Assembly: GCA_964559455.1 (NCBI GenBank)
Contig: CAZLHO010000006.1
Span: 1 to 64,000, forward strand
Reading direction: 5' to 3'
Length of the DNA stretch: 64,000 bases
From: CAZLHO01 sp964559455
Lineage (GTDB): Bacteria; Krumholzibacteriota; Krumholzibacteriia; LZORAL124-64-63
Below the pieces are notes generated by a model, which ran no database searches, was not told where the DNA came from, and saw only the letters and a program-made list of their open reading frames with translations. Positions 1 to 8,178 of this stretch are shown here, piece by piece. Every line of letters begins with the position of its first letter. Positions within the stretch are counted from its first letter, which is position 1. A program made the translations under genes and the position numbers.

Positions 1-965
1 CCGACGAAGAGCGCGACCATCACGGCCACGGCTCCGGCCAGCCCGCCGCCGACCAGGGGCAGGGCCAGGTAGGCGAAGCTGGACACGGCGGCTCCGGCCA
101 GGGCGCAGCGCCGCTTGCCCGCGCGGTCCACGATCGCCACGGTCAGCAGCTCCCCGGCCACTTCGGCGCCGCCGATGGCCAGGGCGACGGCGCCCAGGGC
201 GGTCAGCGCCAGGCCGTAGGATCGTTCCAGCCACACGGCCATGTTGATGAAGAAGATCTCGTTGGCGGCCACCAGCAGCAGCGAGAAGCCCAGGGCGCCG
301 CGGCCGGCCCGGCTGCCGCTCAGGGCGCGCCAGGCGGCGGGCAGGGTGAACGCGCGGCGGGGCGCGCCGGAGCCCGCGCCGGCGTCGCAGGGCACCAGCA
401 GCGCGACCAGCAGCGCGCCGACCGCCAGCATTCCGGCCAGCAGCAGGAAGACGCCGCGGATGCCGCCGCCGCCGGCCAGCAGGGCGCCGACCAGCGGCGC
501 GGTCACCAGCAGGCCGCCCGCCCAGCTCAGTTCGGTCACGCCCAGGGCCAGGCCGCGGCGCCGGTAGGGCACCCGGTCGCCCAGCCAGGCCTGCATCGCC
601 GGGTCGTAGACGATCTTACCCAGGCCCATCAGCACCATCGCCGCGGCGACGACGGCGAAGCGCGGGAAGGCGGCGCCGGCCAGGGCCGCCAGCACCGAGA
701 GGGCCAGCGCGGCCAGCATCAGGCGGCGGCGCCCCAGGCGCTCGGCCAGCGGGCCGAAGAGCGGGCTCAGCACGCCCACGCCCTCCTGCACCGCGACCAC
801 GGCCTGCACGGCGGCCAGCGGGGCGGCCAGGCCGCGGGCCAGGGCCGGGATGAAGGGGTAGGCGAAGCGCCGGGCCCCGTTGACCGCCGTGCGGGCCAGG
901 GTCAGGGCCAGGATGCTGCGGCCCAGGCGCGGCGTCGGGTCGGGGTGGCTGGGTGATGCGGGCAC
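1..965 (-). CDS. MFS transporter, N-terminal ~321 residues (runs off the window)
   Basis: Major facilitator superfamily permease of the inner membrane; the substrate cannot be told from the sequence. The minus-strand reading frame starts at a GTG (963-965) preceded by GGAGGAAGCC. Its first half shows successive hydrophobic helices and the classic MFS loop 2-3 signature, seen as RLGRRR after the second helix (residues ~70-78). A YRRRG loop follows helix 4-5, then comes a polar central loop, and the second half begins with another set of helices. The 3' end, including the last helices, lies outside the window. A divergent promoter pair separates it from the DUF432 gene. Long open frames antisense to it are codon-bias shadows. 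Family is confident; role is unknown. Confidence 0.85.
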   Translation of the reverse strand, partial: MPASPSHPDPTPRLGRSILALTLARTAVNGARRFAYPFIPALARGLAAPLAAVQAVVAVQEGVGVLSPLFGPLAERLGRRRLMLAALALSVLAALAGAAFPRFAVVAAAMVLMGLGKIVYDPAMQAWLGDRVPYRRRGLALGVTELSWAGGLLVTAPLVGALLAGGGGIRGVFLLLAGMLAVGALLVALLVPCDAGAGSGAPRRAFTLPAAWRALSGSRAGRGALGFSLLLVAANEIFFINMAVWLERSYGLALTALGAVALAIGGAEVAGELLTVAIVDRAGKRRCALAGAAVSSFAYLALPLVGGGLAGAVAVMVALFV

Positions 966-993
966 GGCTTCCTCCGGGTTGCGGGCGCCGCCG

Positions 994-1022
994 ACTATGC
1001 CTCACCCGCGCCCGCGGCACAA
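994..1022 (-). promoter_or_regulatory. Sigma70-type promoter for the MFS gene
   Basis: On the minus strand TTGTGC (-35) is followed after exactly 17 bases by CATAGT (-10), about 30 bases upstream of the GTG start. It lies back to back with the DUF432 promoter. Confidence 0.5.
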
Positions 1023-1041
1023 TCGCCGGCTGCGCATCCGC

Positions 1042-1069
1042 TTGCATCCGGCCGCGCCGTGGTGATAAT
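1042..1069 (+). promoter_or_regulatory. Sigma70-type promoter for DUF432-mscS
   Basis: TTGCAT (-35), 16-base spacer, GATAAT (-10), 38 bases before the ATG at 1108. Good match in an otherwise GC-rich gap. Confidence 0.55.
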
Positions 1070-1107
1070 GGTGGGCAAGGGAAGGACAACGGCCGGGAAG
1101 GAGAATC

Positions 1108-1929
1108 ATGGCGACCGAGGGCGGCAGGAAACGCTGGTGGGGAAGCTTCGAGTTCGCCGAGGACGGCCGCGCCTACTGGCGCATCGGCCCCACCGAGATC
1201 TGGGTCGAGCGGGCCGCGCGGGAGTGGCGGGTGCACCGCCGCACCGGCGCCGACGCCATGGCTCCGGACCTCGAGGTCCGCGCGCCGGCGGGCGAGGACT
1301 GGCCCGAGCCGGCCGAGGACATCGTCCGCTACGGATTCCGCGAGACGAAGCCGACCCTGCGGCTGGTGCCGATGGTGCCGGACCGGCCGATGGTCGTGAA
1401 CACCGAGATGGCCTTCACGCTGCCGCCCCACGAGGAGACGACCCTCTTCGTCGGCACCAGCGTCTGGGTGCGCCTGCTGGCCGGCGCCGGGCCCAAGATC
1501 CTCTGCGAGATCCCGCTGTTCCGGCCCTCGGACACCTGGTTCGGCACGACGACCCGCGAGGGGGAGCTCTGCTACGCCGGCCTGACGACGGCGCGCCTGG
1601 ATCCGGCCAACGTCGGCGTCGTGCCGCACCGCGCCGTCTCGGCCGTGCGCGTGCGCAACCGATCCGAGTCCAGCCTGTCCCTGGGCAAGCTGAAGCTGCC
1701 GATGCCCAACATGTCGCTCTTCGCCGCCGCCGACGGCAGGCTCTGGACCGAGACCGTCACCCTGGAGCACGAACAGGAAGGCGAACTGACCGTGCTCAAG
1801 CTGGGCAAGGGTCCGCCGTCCCACGCGGGCGGAGCGACGGCGGTCTCGGGGCCGCGGGAAGTCCGGACCAAGGGCCTGCTGATCCGCGCCTTCGGCGGGG
1901 TCCTCAAGGGGGCGGTGCGTTATGAGTGA
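1108..1929 (+). CDS. DUF432 family protein
   Basis: A 273-aa soluble protein without signal peptide or membrane segment. It resembles the DUF432 family: an N-terminal beta-rich part with a WGSFEF opening, a central stretch ending in MVPDRPMVVNTE, and the family-typical ETTLFVGTSVWVRL strand with the SDTWFGT motif. The function of DUF432 is not established. DUF432 genes often sit beside MscS channels, and here the last codons overlap the start of an mscS gene by 8 bases, so the two are almost certainly co-translated. That suggests a role in regulating or sensing for the channel (inference). ATG at 1108 has AAGGAGAATC upstream. Confidence 0.8.
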   Translation: MATEGGRKRWWGSFEFAEDGRAYWRIGPTEIWVERAAREWRVHRRTGADAMAPDLEVRAPAGEDWPEPAEDIVRYGFRETKPTLRLVPMVPDRPMVVNTEMAFTLPPHEETTLFVGTSVWVRLLAGAGPKILCEIPLFRPSDTWFGTTTREGELCYAGLTTARLDPANVGVVPHRAVSAVRVRNRSESSLSLGKLKLPMPNMSLFAAADGRLWTETVTLEHEQEGELTVLKLGKGPPSHAGGATAVSGPREVRTKGLLIRAFGGVLKGAVRYE

Positions 1930-2785
1930 CTGGAGCCTGGGATTCGGCGACATGATCACCGCGGAGCGGCTGCTGCTGACCGCGCGCGTCCTGCTGACCT
2001 TCGTCGTGGGCCTGGTTCTGGCGCGCCTGCTGGCGGCCGGCGCCTTCCGGCTCTTCGGCCGACGGCTGACGCCCCAGGGCGCGATGCTGCTGCGCCGGGC
2101 GGTCTTCTATTCGCTGCTGGCCCTGGTCGTGGTCTCGGTGCTGCGCCAGCTGGGCTTCCAGCTGGGCGTGCTGCTGGGCGCGGCGGGCGTGCTGACCGTG
2201 GCGGTCGGCTTCGCCTCGCAGACCTCGGCCTCGAACCTGATCAGCGGCCTCTTCCTGATCGCCGAGCATCCCTTCGTGGTCGGCGACATCGTCCGCATCG
2301 ACGACGTCACGGGCGAGGTGCTGTCGGTGGACCTGCTCTCGGTCAAGATCCGCACCTTCGACAACCTCTACGTGCGCGTTCCCAACGAGACGATCATCAA
2401 GACCCGGATCACGAACCTCACCCACTTCCCGATCCGCCGCATCGACATCCAGATGGGCGTCGCCTACAAGGAGGATATGGGGAAGGTCCGCGACATCCTG
2501 CTGGACCTGGCCGACCTCAATCCCCTGATCCTCGACGAGCCCGAGCCCCTGTTCATCTTCAACGGCTTCGGCGACTCGGCGCTGACCTTCCAGTTCTCGG
2601 TCTGGGCGGCGAGGGAGAACTTCCTCGAGGCGCGCACGGGGCTGCAGCTGGCGATCAAGGACGCCTTCGACGCCGCCGGCGTCGAGATCCCCTTCCCGCA
2701 CCGCACGCTCTACGCCGGCAGCGCGACCGAGCCCTTCCCGGTGCGCGTGGTCGGCCGCGCGGAACCCGCGCCCGAGGACGTCTGA
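1922..2785 (+). CDS. mscS: MscS-family small-conductance mechanosensitive channel
   Basis: Inner-membrane tension-gated channel that releases solutes on hypo-osmotic shock. The 287-aa protein has two N-terminal helices (residues ~13-40 and ~60-80). A Gly/Ala-rich pore helix TM3 follows (~85-120, LLGAAGVLTVAVGFASQ), then the conserved linker SNLISGLFLI and the beta domain with VGDIVRIDDVTGEV and the PNETIIKT motif. The remainder is the alpha/beta cytoplasmic cage domain. Length matches E. coli MscS (286 aa). The ATG overlaps the end of the DUF432 gene. No extra N-terminal helices are present, so it is the minimal type. Confidence 0.93.
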   Translation: MSDWSLGFGDMITAERLLLTARVLLTFVVGLVLARLLAAGAFRLFGRRLTPQGAMLLRRAVFYSLLALVVVSVLRQLGFQLGVLLGAAGVLTVAVGFASQTSASNLISGLFLIAEHPFVVGDIVRIDDVTGEVLSVDLLSVKIRTFDNLYVRVPNETIIKTRITNLTHFPIRRIDIQMGVAYKEDMGKVRDILLDLADLNPLILDEPEPLFIFNGFGDSALTFQFSVWAARENFLEARTGLQLAIKDAFDAAGVEIPFPHRTLYAGSATEPFPVRVVGRAEPAPEDV

Positions 2786-2839
2786 GATTGGTGGGCCGCG
2801 CCGTTCGACCGGCGCCGCCAATCGGCCGACCGCCGAGCC

Positions 2840-2867
2840 TTGCGCCCTTCCCGCGAAGCCGTAGCTT
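2840..2867 (+). promoter_or_regulatory. Probable promoter for the EamA permease gene
   Basis: TTGCGC (-35), 16-base spacer, TAGCTT (-10), 40 bases before ATG 2907. Confidence 0.4.
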
Positions 2868-2906
2868 TGGAGTCGCCGCGGTTCCGCCCGGCGGCAAGGA
2901 GCGTGC

Positions 2907-3875
2907 ATGAAGGATTCGCGGGTCGGCGGCGCCGGCCTCTTCCACCTGCTGGTCATCTACCTCGTGTGGGGCAGCACCTACCTGGCCATTCGCGTCGCCG
3001 TGCGCGAGGGGGCCGGCTTTCCGCCCTTCACGCTGGCGGCGATGCGGGTGCTGGCCGCCTCGGTCGTCCTCTTCGCCTGGGCCGCCCTGGCGCGGCAGCG
3101 GTTGCTGCCGTCACGCCGCGACTGGCCGGTGCTGGTGGGCACGGGGCTGCTGCTCTGGACCGGCGGCAACGGCCTGGTCACCTGGGCCGAGCGCCACGCC
3201 GACTCGGGCCTGGCCGCCCTGATCGTCGGCGCCCTGCCGCTGTGGGGGGCGCTGATCGAGGCCGTGATCGATCGGCGCAGCCCCGGCTGGCGCACGATCG
3301 CCGCCCTGCTGCTGGGCTTCCTGGGCGTTTCCGTCCTCTCCTACCCGGTGCTGCGCGAGGGGTCCGCCGCCGAGCTGTGGTCGGTGCTGGCCCTGCTGGG
3401 CGCGCCGCTCTCGTGGGCGATCGGCTCGATCTGGCTGCAGCGGCGCCGGCCGGAGCTGGGCCTGCTGTCGTCGTCGGCGATCCAGCAGCTCGCCGGCGGG
3501 GCGGGCTTTCTGGTCCTGATGCTTCTGACGGGCGAGTCCCTGCCGCGGCCCACCGGCGAGGCCTGGGCGGCGCTGGCCTACCTGACCGTCTTCGGGTCGG
3601 TCTTCGCCTTCACCTCGTACGTGCGCGCCCTGCAGCTGCTGCCGATCAACGTCGTGATGACCTACGCCTACGTGAACCCCGTCGTGGCGGTCTTCCTGGG
3701 CTGGCTGCTGCTGCGCGAGGCGGTCACGGGCTGGACCCTGGCCGGGGCCGTCCTGGTCGTCGCCGGCGTGGCCGGCGTCTTCCACGAGCGCTACGGCCGC
3801 GGGCGCGGGCCGACGGGGACCGGGGATCGAAACGGTCCGGACTTGCCGGAAACCGACGTGACGACTACGATGTAG
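2907..3875 (+). CDS. EamA/DMT-family permease (YedA-like)
   Basis: Drug/metabolite-transporter superfamily protein of 322 aa with two EamA repeats of about five helices each. The N-terminal repeat opens with the WGSTYLAIRVAV signature (residues ~21-32). The second repeat contains LLGAPLSWAIGSIWLQRR and ends with NVVMTYAYVNPVVAVFLGWLLL, both typical of YedA/RhaT-like exporters. A short charged Gly/Arg tail follows the last helix. Such proteins export amino acids or metabolites, but the substrate is not predictable. GGCAAGGAGCGTGC before the ATG gives the ribosome site. The promoter of the next gene lies inside the 3' end of this one. Confidence 0.88.
   Translation: MKDSRVGGAGLFHLLVIYLVWGSTYLAIRVAVREGAGFPPFTLAAMRVLAASVVLFAWAALARQRLLPSRRDWPVLVGTGLLLWTGGNGLVTWAERHADSGLAALIVGALPLWGALIEAVIDRRSPGWRTIAALLLGFLGVSVLSYPVLREGSAAELWSVLALLGAPLSWAIGSIWLQRRRPELGLLSSSAIQQLAGGAGFLVLMLLTGESLPRPTGEAWAALAYLTVFGSVFAFTSYVRALQLLPINVVMTYAYVNPVVAVFLGWLLLREAVTGWTLAGAVLVVAGVAGVFHERYGRGRGPTGTGDRNGPDLPETDVTTTM
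3843..3871 (+). promoter_or_regulatory. Promoter for the B12-radical SAM gene, inside the end of the EamA gene
   Basis: TTGCCG (-35), 17-base spacer, TACGAT (-10); it ends four bases before the upstream stop codon and 52 bases before the ATG at 3923. Confidence 0.5.
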
Positions 3876-3922
3876 GCAGGTGCTTCCGCATCGCCCGTTC
3901 GCTCCCCTGTGGGGGTCAATCC

Positions 3923-5395
3923 ATGAAGATCCTGCTGGTCGCCCCGCGCACGCCCGACACATTCTGGAGCTTCCGCCACGCCCTGCGCTTCGTCTCGAAG
4001 CGCGCCGCCTCGCCTCCTCTGGGCCTGCTCACCGTGGCCGGCATGCTGCCCCGCCGCTGGCAACTGAAGCTGGTCGATCTCAACGTCCAGAAACTCCGCG
4101 ACCGCGACCTGCGCTGGGCGGACTACGTCTTCGTCAGCGCGATGGTGGTCCACGCCGATTCCGTGCGCGAGATCCTGGACCGCAGCCGCCGCGCGGGCCG
4201 CACGGTGATCGCCGGCGGGCCGCTCTTCTCGGACGAGGGCGAACCTTTCCCGGGCCTGGAGCACGTGGTGATCGGCGAGGCCGAGGAGCTGGCGGCCGAA
4301 CTGACGGCCGACCTGGAGGCCGGCGTCCCGAAGGCCGTCTACCGCGCGCCCCGTTTCCCGGACATCGCCCTGACCCCGGCGCCGCGCTGGGACCTGCTGC
4401 GCTTCCGCCACTACGCCTCGATGTCCGTGCAGTTCTCGCGCGGCTGTCCCTACGACTGCGAGTTCTGCGACATCGTCGCCCTGAACGGCCGCGTGCCGCG
4501 GTTGAAGAACCCCGACCAGCTGCTGGCCGAACTGGACGGGCTGCGCTCCCTGGGCTGGGACGAGTCGGTCTTCGTGGTCGACGACAACTTCATCGGCGAC
4601 CGCCGCCGCGTGAAGGAGCTGCTGCGGGCGATGGTCGCCTGGCGCGCGGCCTCCGGCTCGCGCATGACCTTCCTGACCGAGGCCTCGATCAACCTGGCCG
4701 ACGACCCCGACCTGCTGGACCTGATGGTGAGCGCCGGCTTCGTGAAGGTCTTCCTGGGCATCGAGACCCCCGAGGCCGACAGCCTGAAGGCCTGCAGCAA
4801 GGTGCAGAACGTCGGCCGCGACATGGTGGAGGCGGTGCGCGTCATCCAGGCCGCGGGGCTGGAGGTCATGGGCGGCTTCATCATCGGCTTCGACCAGGAC
4901 AAGCCCGACATCTTCGAGCGGCAGTTCGAGTTCATCCAGAAGGCCGGCGTGGTCACGGCGATGGTCGGCCTGCTGCAGGCCCTGCCGCGCAGCCGTCTCT
5001 ACGGGCGGCTGAAGCGGGAGGGCCGGCTGCTCAGCGAGAGCCTGGGCGACAACACCCGCGCCGCCTTCAATTTCGAACCCCGGCTGGACCGCGAGTTCCT
5101 GACCGCCAACTACTGCAAGCTGATGCGCCGGCTCTACGAGCCGCGCGCCTACTACGCCCGCATCCGCTCCTTCCTGGACCAGCACCGCTCCCGGATGCCG
5201 GCCCGCCGGCTGACCCTGGGCGAGGTGCGCGCCCTGCTGCGCTCCTTCTGGCTGATGGGCGTCGTCCACCGCGGGCGGCGCGCCTACTGGCGCTTCCTGT
5301 GCACGACGCTGGTGCGCCGTCCGGCCCAGTTCGGCCTGGCCATGACCCTGGCCGTCTACGGGCACCACTTCCGGCAGGTCGCGCGCACGCTCTAG
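3923..5395 (+). CDS. B12-binding domain radical SAM protein (DUF4070 type)
   Basis: A 490-aa cytoplasmic iron-sulfur enzyme. The N-terminal ~140 residues form a cobalamin-binding-like Rossmann domain (ILLVAPRTPDTFW; PPLGLLTVAGMLP). The radical SAM core follows with the cluster motif CPYDCEFC (C-x3-C-x2-C) near residues 175-182 and the later GGFIIGFD strand. The C-terminal ~130 residues, rich in Arg and Tyr, resemble the DUF4070 domain. Such enzymes carry out methylations or rearrangements on lipids or secondary metabolites (hopanoid and bacteriochlorophyll methylases are relatives). The substrate here is unknown. ATG 3923 is chosen because the upstream extension of the frame overlaps the permease gene and lacks coding character. 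It has its own promoter. Confidence 0.85.
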   Translation: MKILLVAPRTPDTFWSFRHALRFVSKRAASPPLGLLTVAGMLPRRWQLKLVDLNVQKLRDRDLRWADYVFVSAMVVHADSVREILDRSRRAGRTVIAGGPLFSDEGEPFPGLEHVVIGEAEELAAELTADLEAGVPKAVYRAPRFPDIALTPAPRWDLLRFRHYASMSVQFSRGCPYDCEFCDIVALNGRVPRLKNPDQLLAELDGLRSLGWDESVFVVDDNFIGDRRRVKELLRAMVAWRAASGSRMTFLTEASINLADDPDLLDLMVSAGFVKVFLGIETPEADSLKACSKVQNVGRDMVEAVRVIQAAGLEVMGGFIIGFDQDKPDIFERQFEFIQKAGVVTAMVGLLQALPRSRLYGRLKREGRLLSESLGDNTRAAFNFEPRLDREFLTANYCKLMRRLYEPRAYYARIRSFLDQHRSRMPARRLTLGEVRALLRSFWLMGVVHRGRRAYWRFLCTTLVRRPAQFGLAMTLAVYGHHFRQVARTL

Positions 5396-5411
5396 TCAGG
5401 AGCAGCGCTTC

Positions 5412-5440
5412 TTGAGCCCCCCTCTTCGTTATGCTAGGGT
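5412..5440 (+). promoter_or_regulatory. Sigma70 promoter with extended -10
   Basis: TTGAGC (-35), 17-base spacer ending in ATGC, TAGGGT (-10). It lies 44 bases upstream of ATG 5484 and shares the TGC-TAnnnT extended -10 pattern seen at several other places in the window. Confidence 0.6.
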
Positions 5441-5483
5441 TTCGGCGGGGTCGCCATTCTCATCCTTTCGGAGGGGGTCGATC

Positions 5484-6443
5484 ATGCGCCGGCTCGGCAG
5501 CTGTGTCCGCTTCGCCATGTGTTCCGCGTTGTTCCTCTCCCTGCTCGTCCCGCCCGTTTCCGGGGCCGAGGACGACCTGGATTCCCAGCTCGCCCAGGTG
5601 GGCGAAGCCTACGCCGAGGCCTACCTGTCGCCGCTGGTGACGGGCTTCGGCGTCGGCCAGAACAGCGGCCTGTTCACGACGGCGTCGATTCCCGCCACGA
5701 AGATCACGGTCCAGTTCGGTCTCCGGATGATGGCCTCGCAGATCAGCGAGGACGACCAGTTCTTCAGGAAGGTCATCCCCGTCACCCTGGACGAGACCTG
5801 GGGCGTCGATTCCGGCAGCCCGGCCTACGGGCAGGAGGGCGTGGTCGTCTTCGAGGGTCCCACGGTCTTCGGCGGCGAGGACGCTGTCGGCTCCGCCACC
5901 GCCTACTTCAAGGGCCTGCCGGTGGACGTGACCGAGGGCCTGGACGGCATGACCGACACCCGCTGGGTCCCGCTGGGCACCCCCGAGCTCTCTGTGGGCG
6001 GCGTCGCGGGCCTGCGGGCCACGATCCGCTGGATCCCGACCCTCGACCTGGGCGACCTCGGCGAATTCAGCCTCTTCGGCTACGGGCTGCAGTACGATGT
6101 CGGCCAGTATTTCGCCAACCTTCCCGTCGACGTCATGGTGGGCTTCTTCCGGCAGGACATGGACCTGGGCGACAGCCTCGAGACCGAGGCCTTCAGCATG
6201 TTCGCGGCGGCGAGCAAGGAGTTCGGCCTTGCCACCGCCTACTTCGGGCTGGCGCGCGAGAGCTCCAGCGTGACGGTGACCTACACCGCCGATTCGGGCG
6301 AGAAGGTGGACTTCGAGGCCGACGGCGAACAGGAATTCCGCATGACCCTGGGCGGCACCCTGAACCTGGGCGCCCGACTCAATGTCGAGATGGGGCTGGG
6401 CGACATGACCAGCTACAGCGCGGGGCTGCTCTTCGGCTTCTAG
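5484..6443 (+). CDS. Outer-membrane beta-barrel protein (DUF6588-like)
   Basis: A 319-aa exported protein. Signal peptide: MRRLGSCVRFAMCSALFLSLLVPPVSGA, cleavage near residue 28. The mature part opens with a short acidic helix (EDDLDSQLAQVGEAYAEAYL), then alternating beta strands rich in Gly and aromatic residues, and ends in LLFGF. A terminal Phe is the usual recognition signal for BAM-mediated insertion into the outer membrane. The helix-then-barrel plan resembles the uncharacterised DUF6588 group, a loose match made from memory. GGAGGGGGTCGATC precedes the chosen ATG. It is transcribed from its own promoter and ends at a strong hairpin shared with the convergent lipoprotein gene. Confidence 0.75.
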   Translation: MRRLGSCVRFAMCSALFLSLLVPPVSGAEDDLDSQLAQVGEAYAEAYLSPLVTGFGVGQNSGLFTTASIPATKITVQFGLRMMASQISEDDQFFRKVIPVTLDETWGVDSGSPAYGQEGVVVFEGPTVFGGEDAVGSATAYFKGLPVDVTEGLDGMTDTRWVPLGTPELSVGGVAGLRATIRWIPTLDLGDLGEFSLFGYGLQYDVGQYFANLPVDVMVGFFRQDMDLGDSLETEAFSMFAAASKEFGLATAYFGLARESSSVTVTYTADSGEKVDFEADGEQEFRMTLGGTLNLGARLNVEMGLGDMTSYSAGLLFGF

Positions 6444-6465
6444 CACGAGAGCGCCGGGAAAAGGA

Positions 6466-6495
6466 AAGGGCGGGGGCTTTCGGGCCCCCGCCCTT
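6466..6495. terminator. Bidirectional rho-independent terminator
   Basis: Perfect 12-bp stem (AAGGGCGGGGGC / GCCCCCGCCCTT) with a 6-base loop between two convergent genes. The A/T ends give short T runs in both directions. Confidence 0.85.
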
Positions 6496-6517
6496 CTTCG
6501 TGTGTGCGGGACGGAGG

Positions 6518-7237
6518 CTACCAGTCCACGCCCCCCGCCGTTGCTGGGATCGCCCCCCAGGGGAGGAGCTCGCCAGAAGGGAGGTCGACGAGGAATACAA
6601 TCTCGCCCACCGTCAACGCGGCAGTCTCGCCGCCCGAGTAGGCCACGGTCACGACGTAGTCGTCGGTCGTGAAGACCAGCGTGCCGCCGCCGGGATAACC
6701 GGTCAGCCCGACCGTCACGTCGGTCAACTCGAAGGGATGGAAGTAGTGGCCGGCGGCCAGGCTGCCCGTCCCGTTGATGACGGCGGAGCTGGCGGTCAGC
6801 GGATCGGCGACGAAGTCGCAGAGGATGACCAGCGGAATGTCGGAGCCGGGGATCGTCACGCGGATCGACTGCCCGGAGCCGGTGAACATGCGGACCCAGT
6901 CCGGGTCGGCGTCGTAGGCAACGGGCAGGCCTTCCCGCCGGAACTCCAGGGTCACCTCGCCGGAGAGCATGTCTCCGGAGAAGACGTAGAGGTACATCGT
7001 CGCCGGGTCATCCTGCTCGACGCGGGGGAAGGCGGCCGGCTCGTAGCCCACCATCTCCGGAGCCAGGCGGGCGAAGGCGGCGGCCAGGAAGCCCGCCTGG
7101 GTCGCGGCCTGCTCGGCGGTCAGCGCCGGCAACTCGTCCTGCGGGGCCACGCCGTCGCCGCTGCAGCCGGCCGCCAGGGCCAGCAGCACGGCGCAACAGA
7201 GCAGCAGGCGCGGTTCGGCGCGGACAGATTGGAACAT
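6518..7237 (-). CDS. Uncharacterised lipoprotein
   Basis: A 239-aa lipoprotein with a signal peptide ending in the lipobox LAAGC (Cys at residue 25), so it should be lipid-anchored in the envelope. The mature protein is beta-rich with many Gly, Thr and Val residues, and has no motif I recognise. An early helical stretch (LTAEQAATQAGFLAAAFARLAP) is followed by strand-like segments. AGAGGGGGTTCCC precedes the ATG. It is monocistronic, with its own promoter and a shared terminator. The function is unknown. Confidence 0.75.
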   Translation of the reverse strand: MFQSVRAEPRLLLCCAVLLALAAGCSGDGVAPQDELPALTAEQAATQAGFLAAAFARLAPEMVGYEPAAFPRVEQDDPATMYLYVFSGDMLSGEVTLEFRREGLPVAYDADPDWVRMFTGSGQSIRVTIPGSDIPLVILCDFVADPLTASSAVINGTGSLAAGHYFHPFELTDVTVGLTGYPGGGTLVFTTDDYVVTVAYSGGETAALTVGEIVFLVDLPSGELLPWGAIPATAGGVDW

Positions 7238-7293
7238 GGGAACCCCCTCTTGCCCAACGGGCGACCGGAAGGATCGGGCGAAGAATTGCGGTC

Positions 7294-7323
7294 ATCTTAG
7301 CACGAACGGCCATGACGAGGCAA
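7294..7323 (-). promoter_or_regulatory. Promoter for the lipoprotein gene
   Basis: On the minus strand TTGCCT, 18-base spacer ending GTGC, TAAGAT; extended -10 type, 56 bases upstream of the ATG. Confidence 0.5.
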
Positions 7324-7332
7324 TCGGAGGGC

Positions 7333-7364
7333 GGAAAGAAGGGGCGGCGCCGCGGCGCCGCCCC
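7333..7364 (-). terminator. Terminator of the sdhCAB operon
   Basis: Perfect 11-bp GC stem (7341-7351 with 7354-7364, loop of 2) followed on the minus strand by CTTCTTTCC. It lies 27 bases after the sdhB stop. Confidence 0.75.
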
Positions 7365-7391
7365 CCGTGTCGAACGCGCCGATCGGCGCGG

Positions 7392-8165
7392 CTACTTCAC
7401 GAAGATGTTCTTCAGGGCCTGCGAGGTCGTCTGCCGTCCCAGGCGCGCGATCGCGTCGGTGATCTTGATCTCCTTGGGGCAGACGGCGATGCAGTTCTGG
7501 GCGTTGCCGCAGTCGGTGATGCCGCCCGGGCCCATGATCGCGTTCAGGCGATCCTCCTTCTGGAAGCCGCCGGTCGGGTGGTTGTTGAACAGGGCCACCT
7601 GGGCCAGCGGCGCCGGCCCGATGAAGTCGCCGTCGGGCTTGGGCTTGCCCCAGGGCAGGGGCATCACCTGGGGGCAGGCCTCCATGCAGCAGCCGCAGGT
7701 CATGCAGCGCGAGATGTCGTAGTTGTGCTCCCAGTCCTTCGGGCTGATCCGCGGCGCGTGCACGTGGATGTCGTAGGAGCCGTCCAGGTCGACCCAGGCC
7801 TTGATGCGGCGCAGGGCGTCGAACATGGACTGCCGGTCGACCATCAGGTCGCGCACCACGGGGAACTTCGTCATCGGCTCCAGGGTGATCGGCTGCTTCA
7901 GCTGGTCGACCAGGGCCGAGCAGGCCTGGCGCACGCGGCCGTTGATGACCATGGTGCAGGCGCCGCAGACCTCCTCCATGCAGTTGGCCTCGTAGACCAC
8001 GGGGGCCACCCGCTCGCCCTTGACGTTCACCGGCTCCTCGCGCAGCGTCATCAGCACCGAGATGATGTTGTGCTGCGGCTTGTAGGGGAGCTTGAACTCC
8101 TCCCAGTAGGGCTTGCTGTCGGGGCGATCCTGTCGCTTCACCTTGATGTGGATGGTGTCGGTCAC
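7392..8165 (-). CDS. sdhB: Succinate dehydrogenase / fumarate reductase iron-sulfur subunit
   Basis: Electron-transfer subunit of complex II, carrying electrons from the flavoprotein to the membrane quinone site. The 257-aa protein has the [2Fe-2S] domain with NCMEEVCGACTMVINGR (residues ~60-77). The C-terminal domain has CMTCGCCMEACPQ and CIAVCPKEI, which together ligate the [4Fe-4S] and [3Fe-4S] clusters. It starts at GTG 8163-8165 behind AGGAGGGAGCC, 13 bases after the sdhA stop. It is the last gene of sdhCAB and is followed by a strong terminator. Confidence 0.95.
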   Translation of the reverse strand: MTDTIHIKVKRQDRPDSKPYWEEFKLPYKPQHNIISVLMTLREEPVNVKGERVAPVVYEANCMEEVCGACTMVINGRVRQACSALVDQLKQPITLEPMTKFPVVRDLMVDRQSMFDALRRIKAWVDLDGSYDIHVHAPRISPKDWEHNYDISRCMTCGCCMEACPQVMPLPWGKPKPDGDFIGPAPLAQVALFNNHPTGGFQKEDRLNAIMGPGGITDCGNAQNCIAVCPKEIKITDAIARLGRQTTSQALKNIFVK

Positions 8166-8178
8166 GGCTCGCTCCCTC

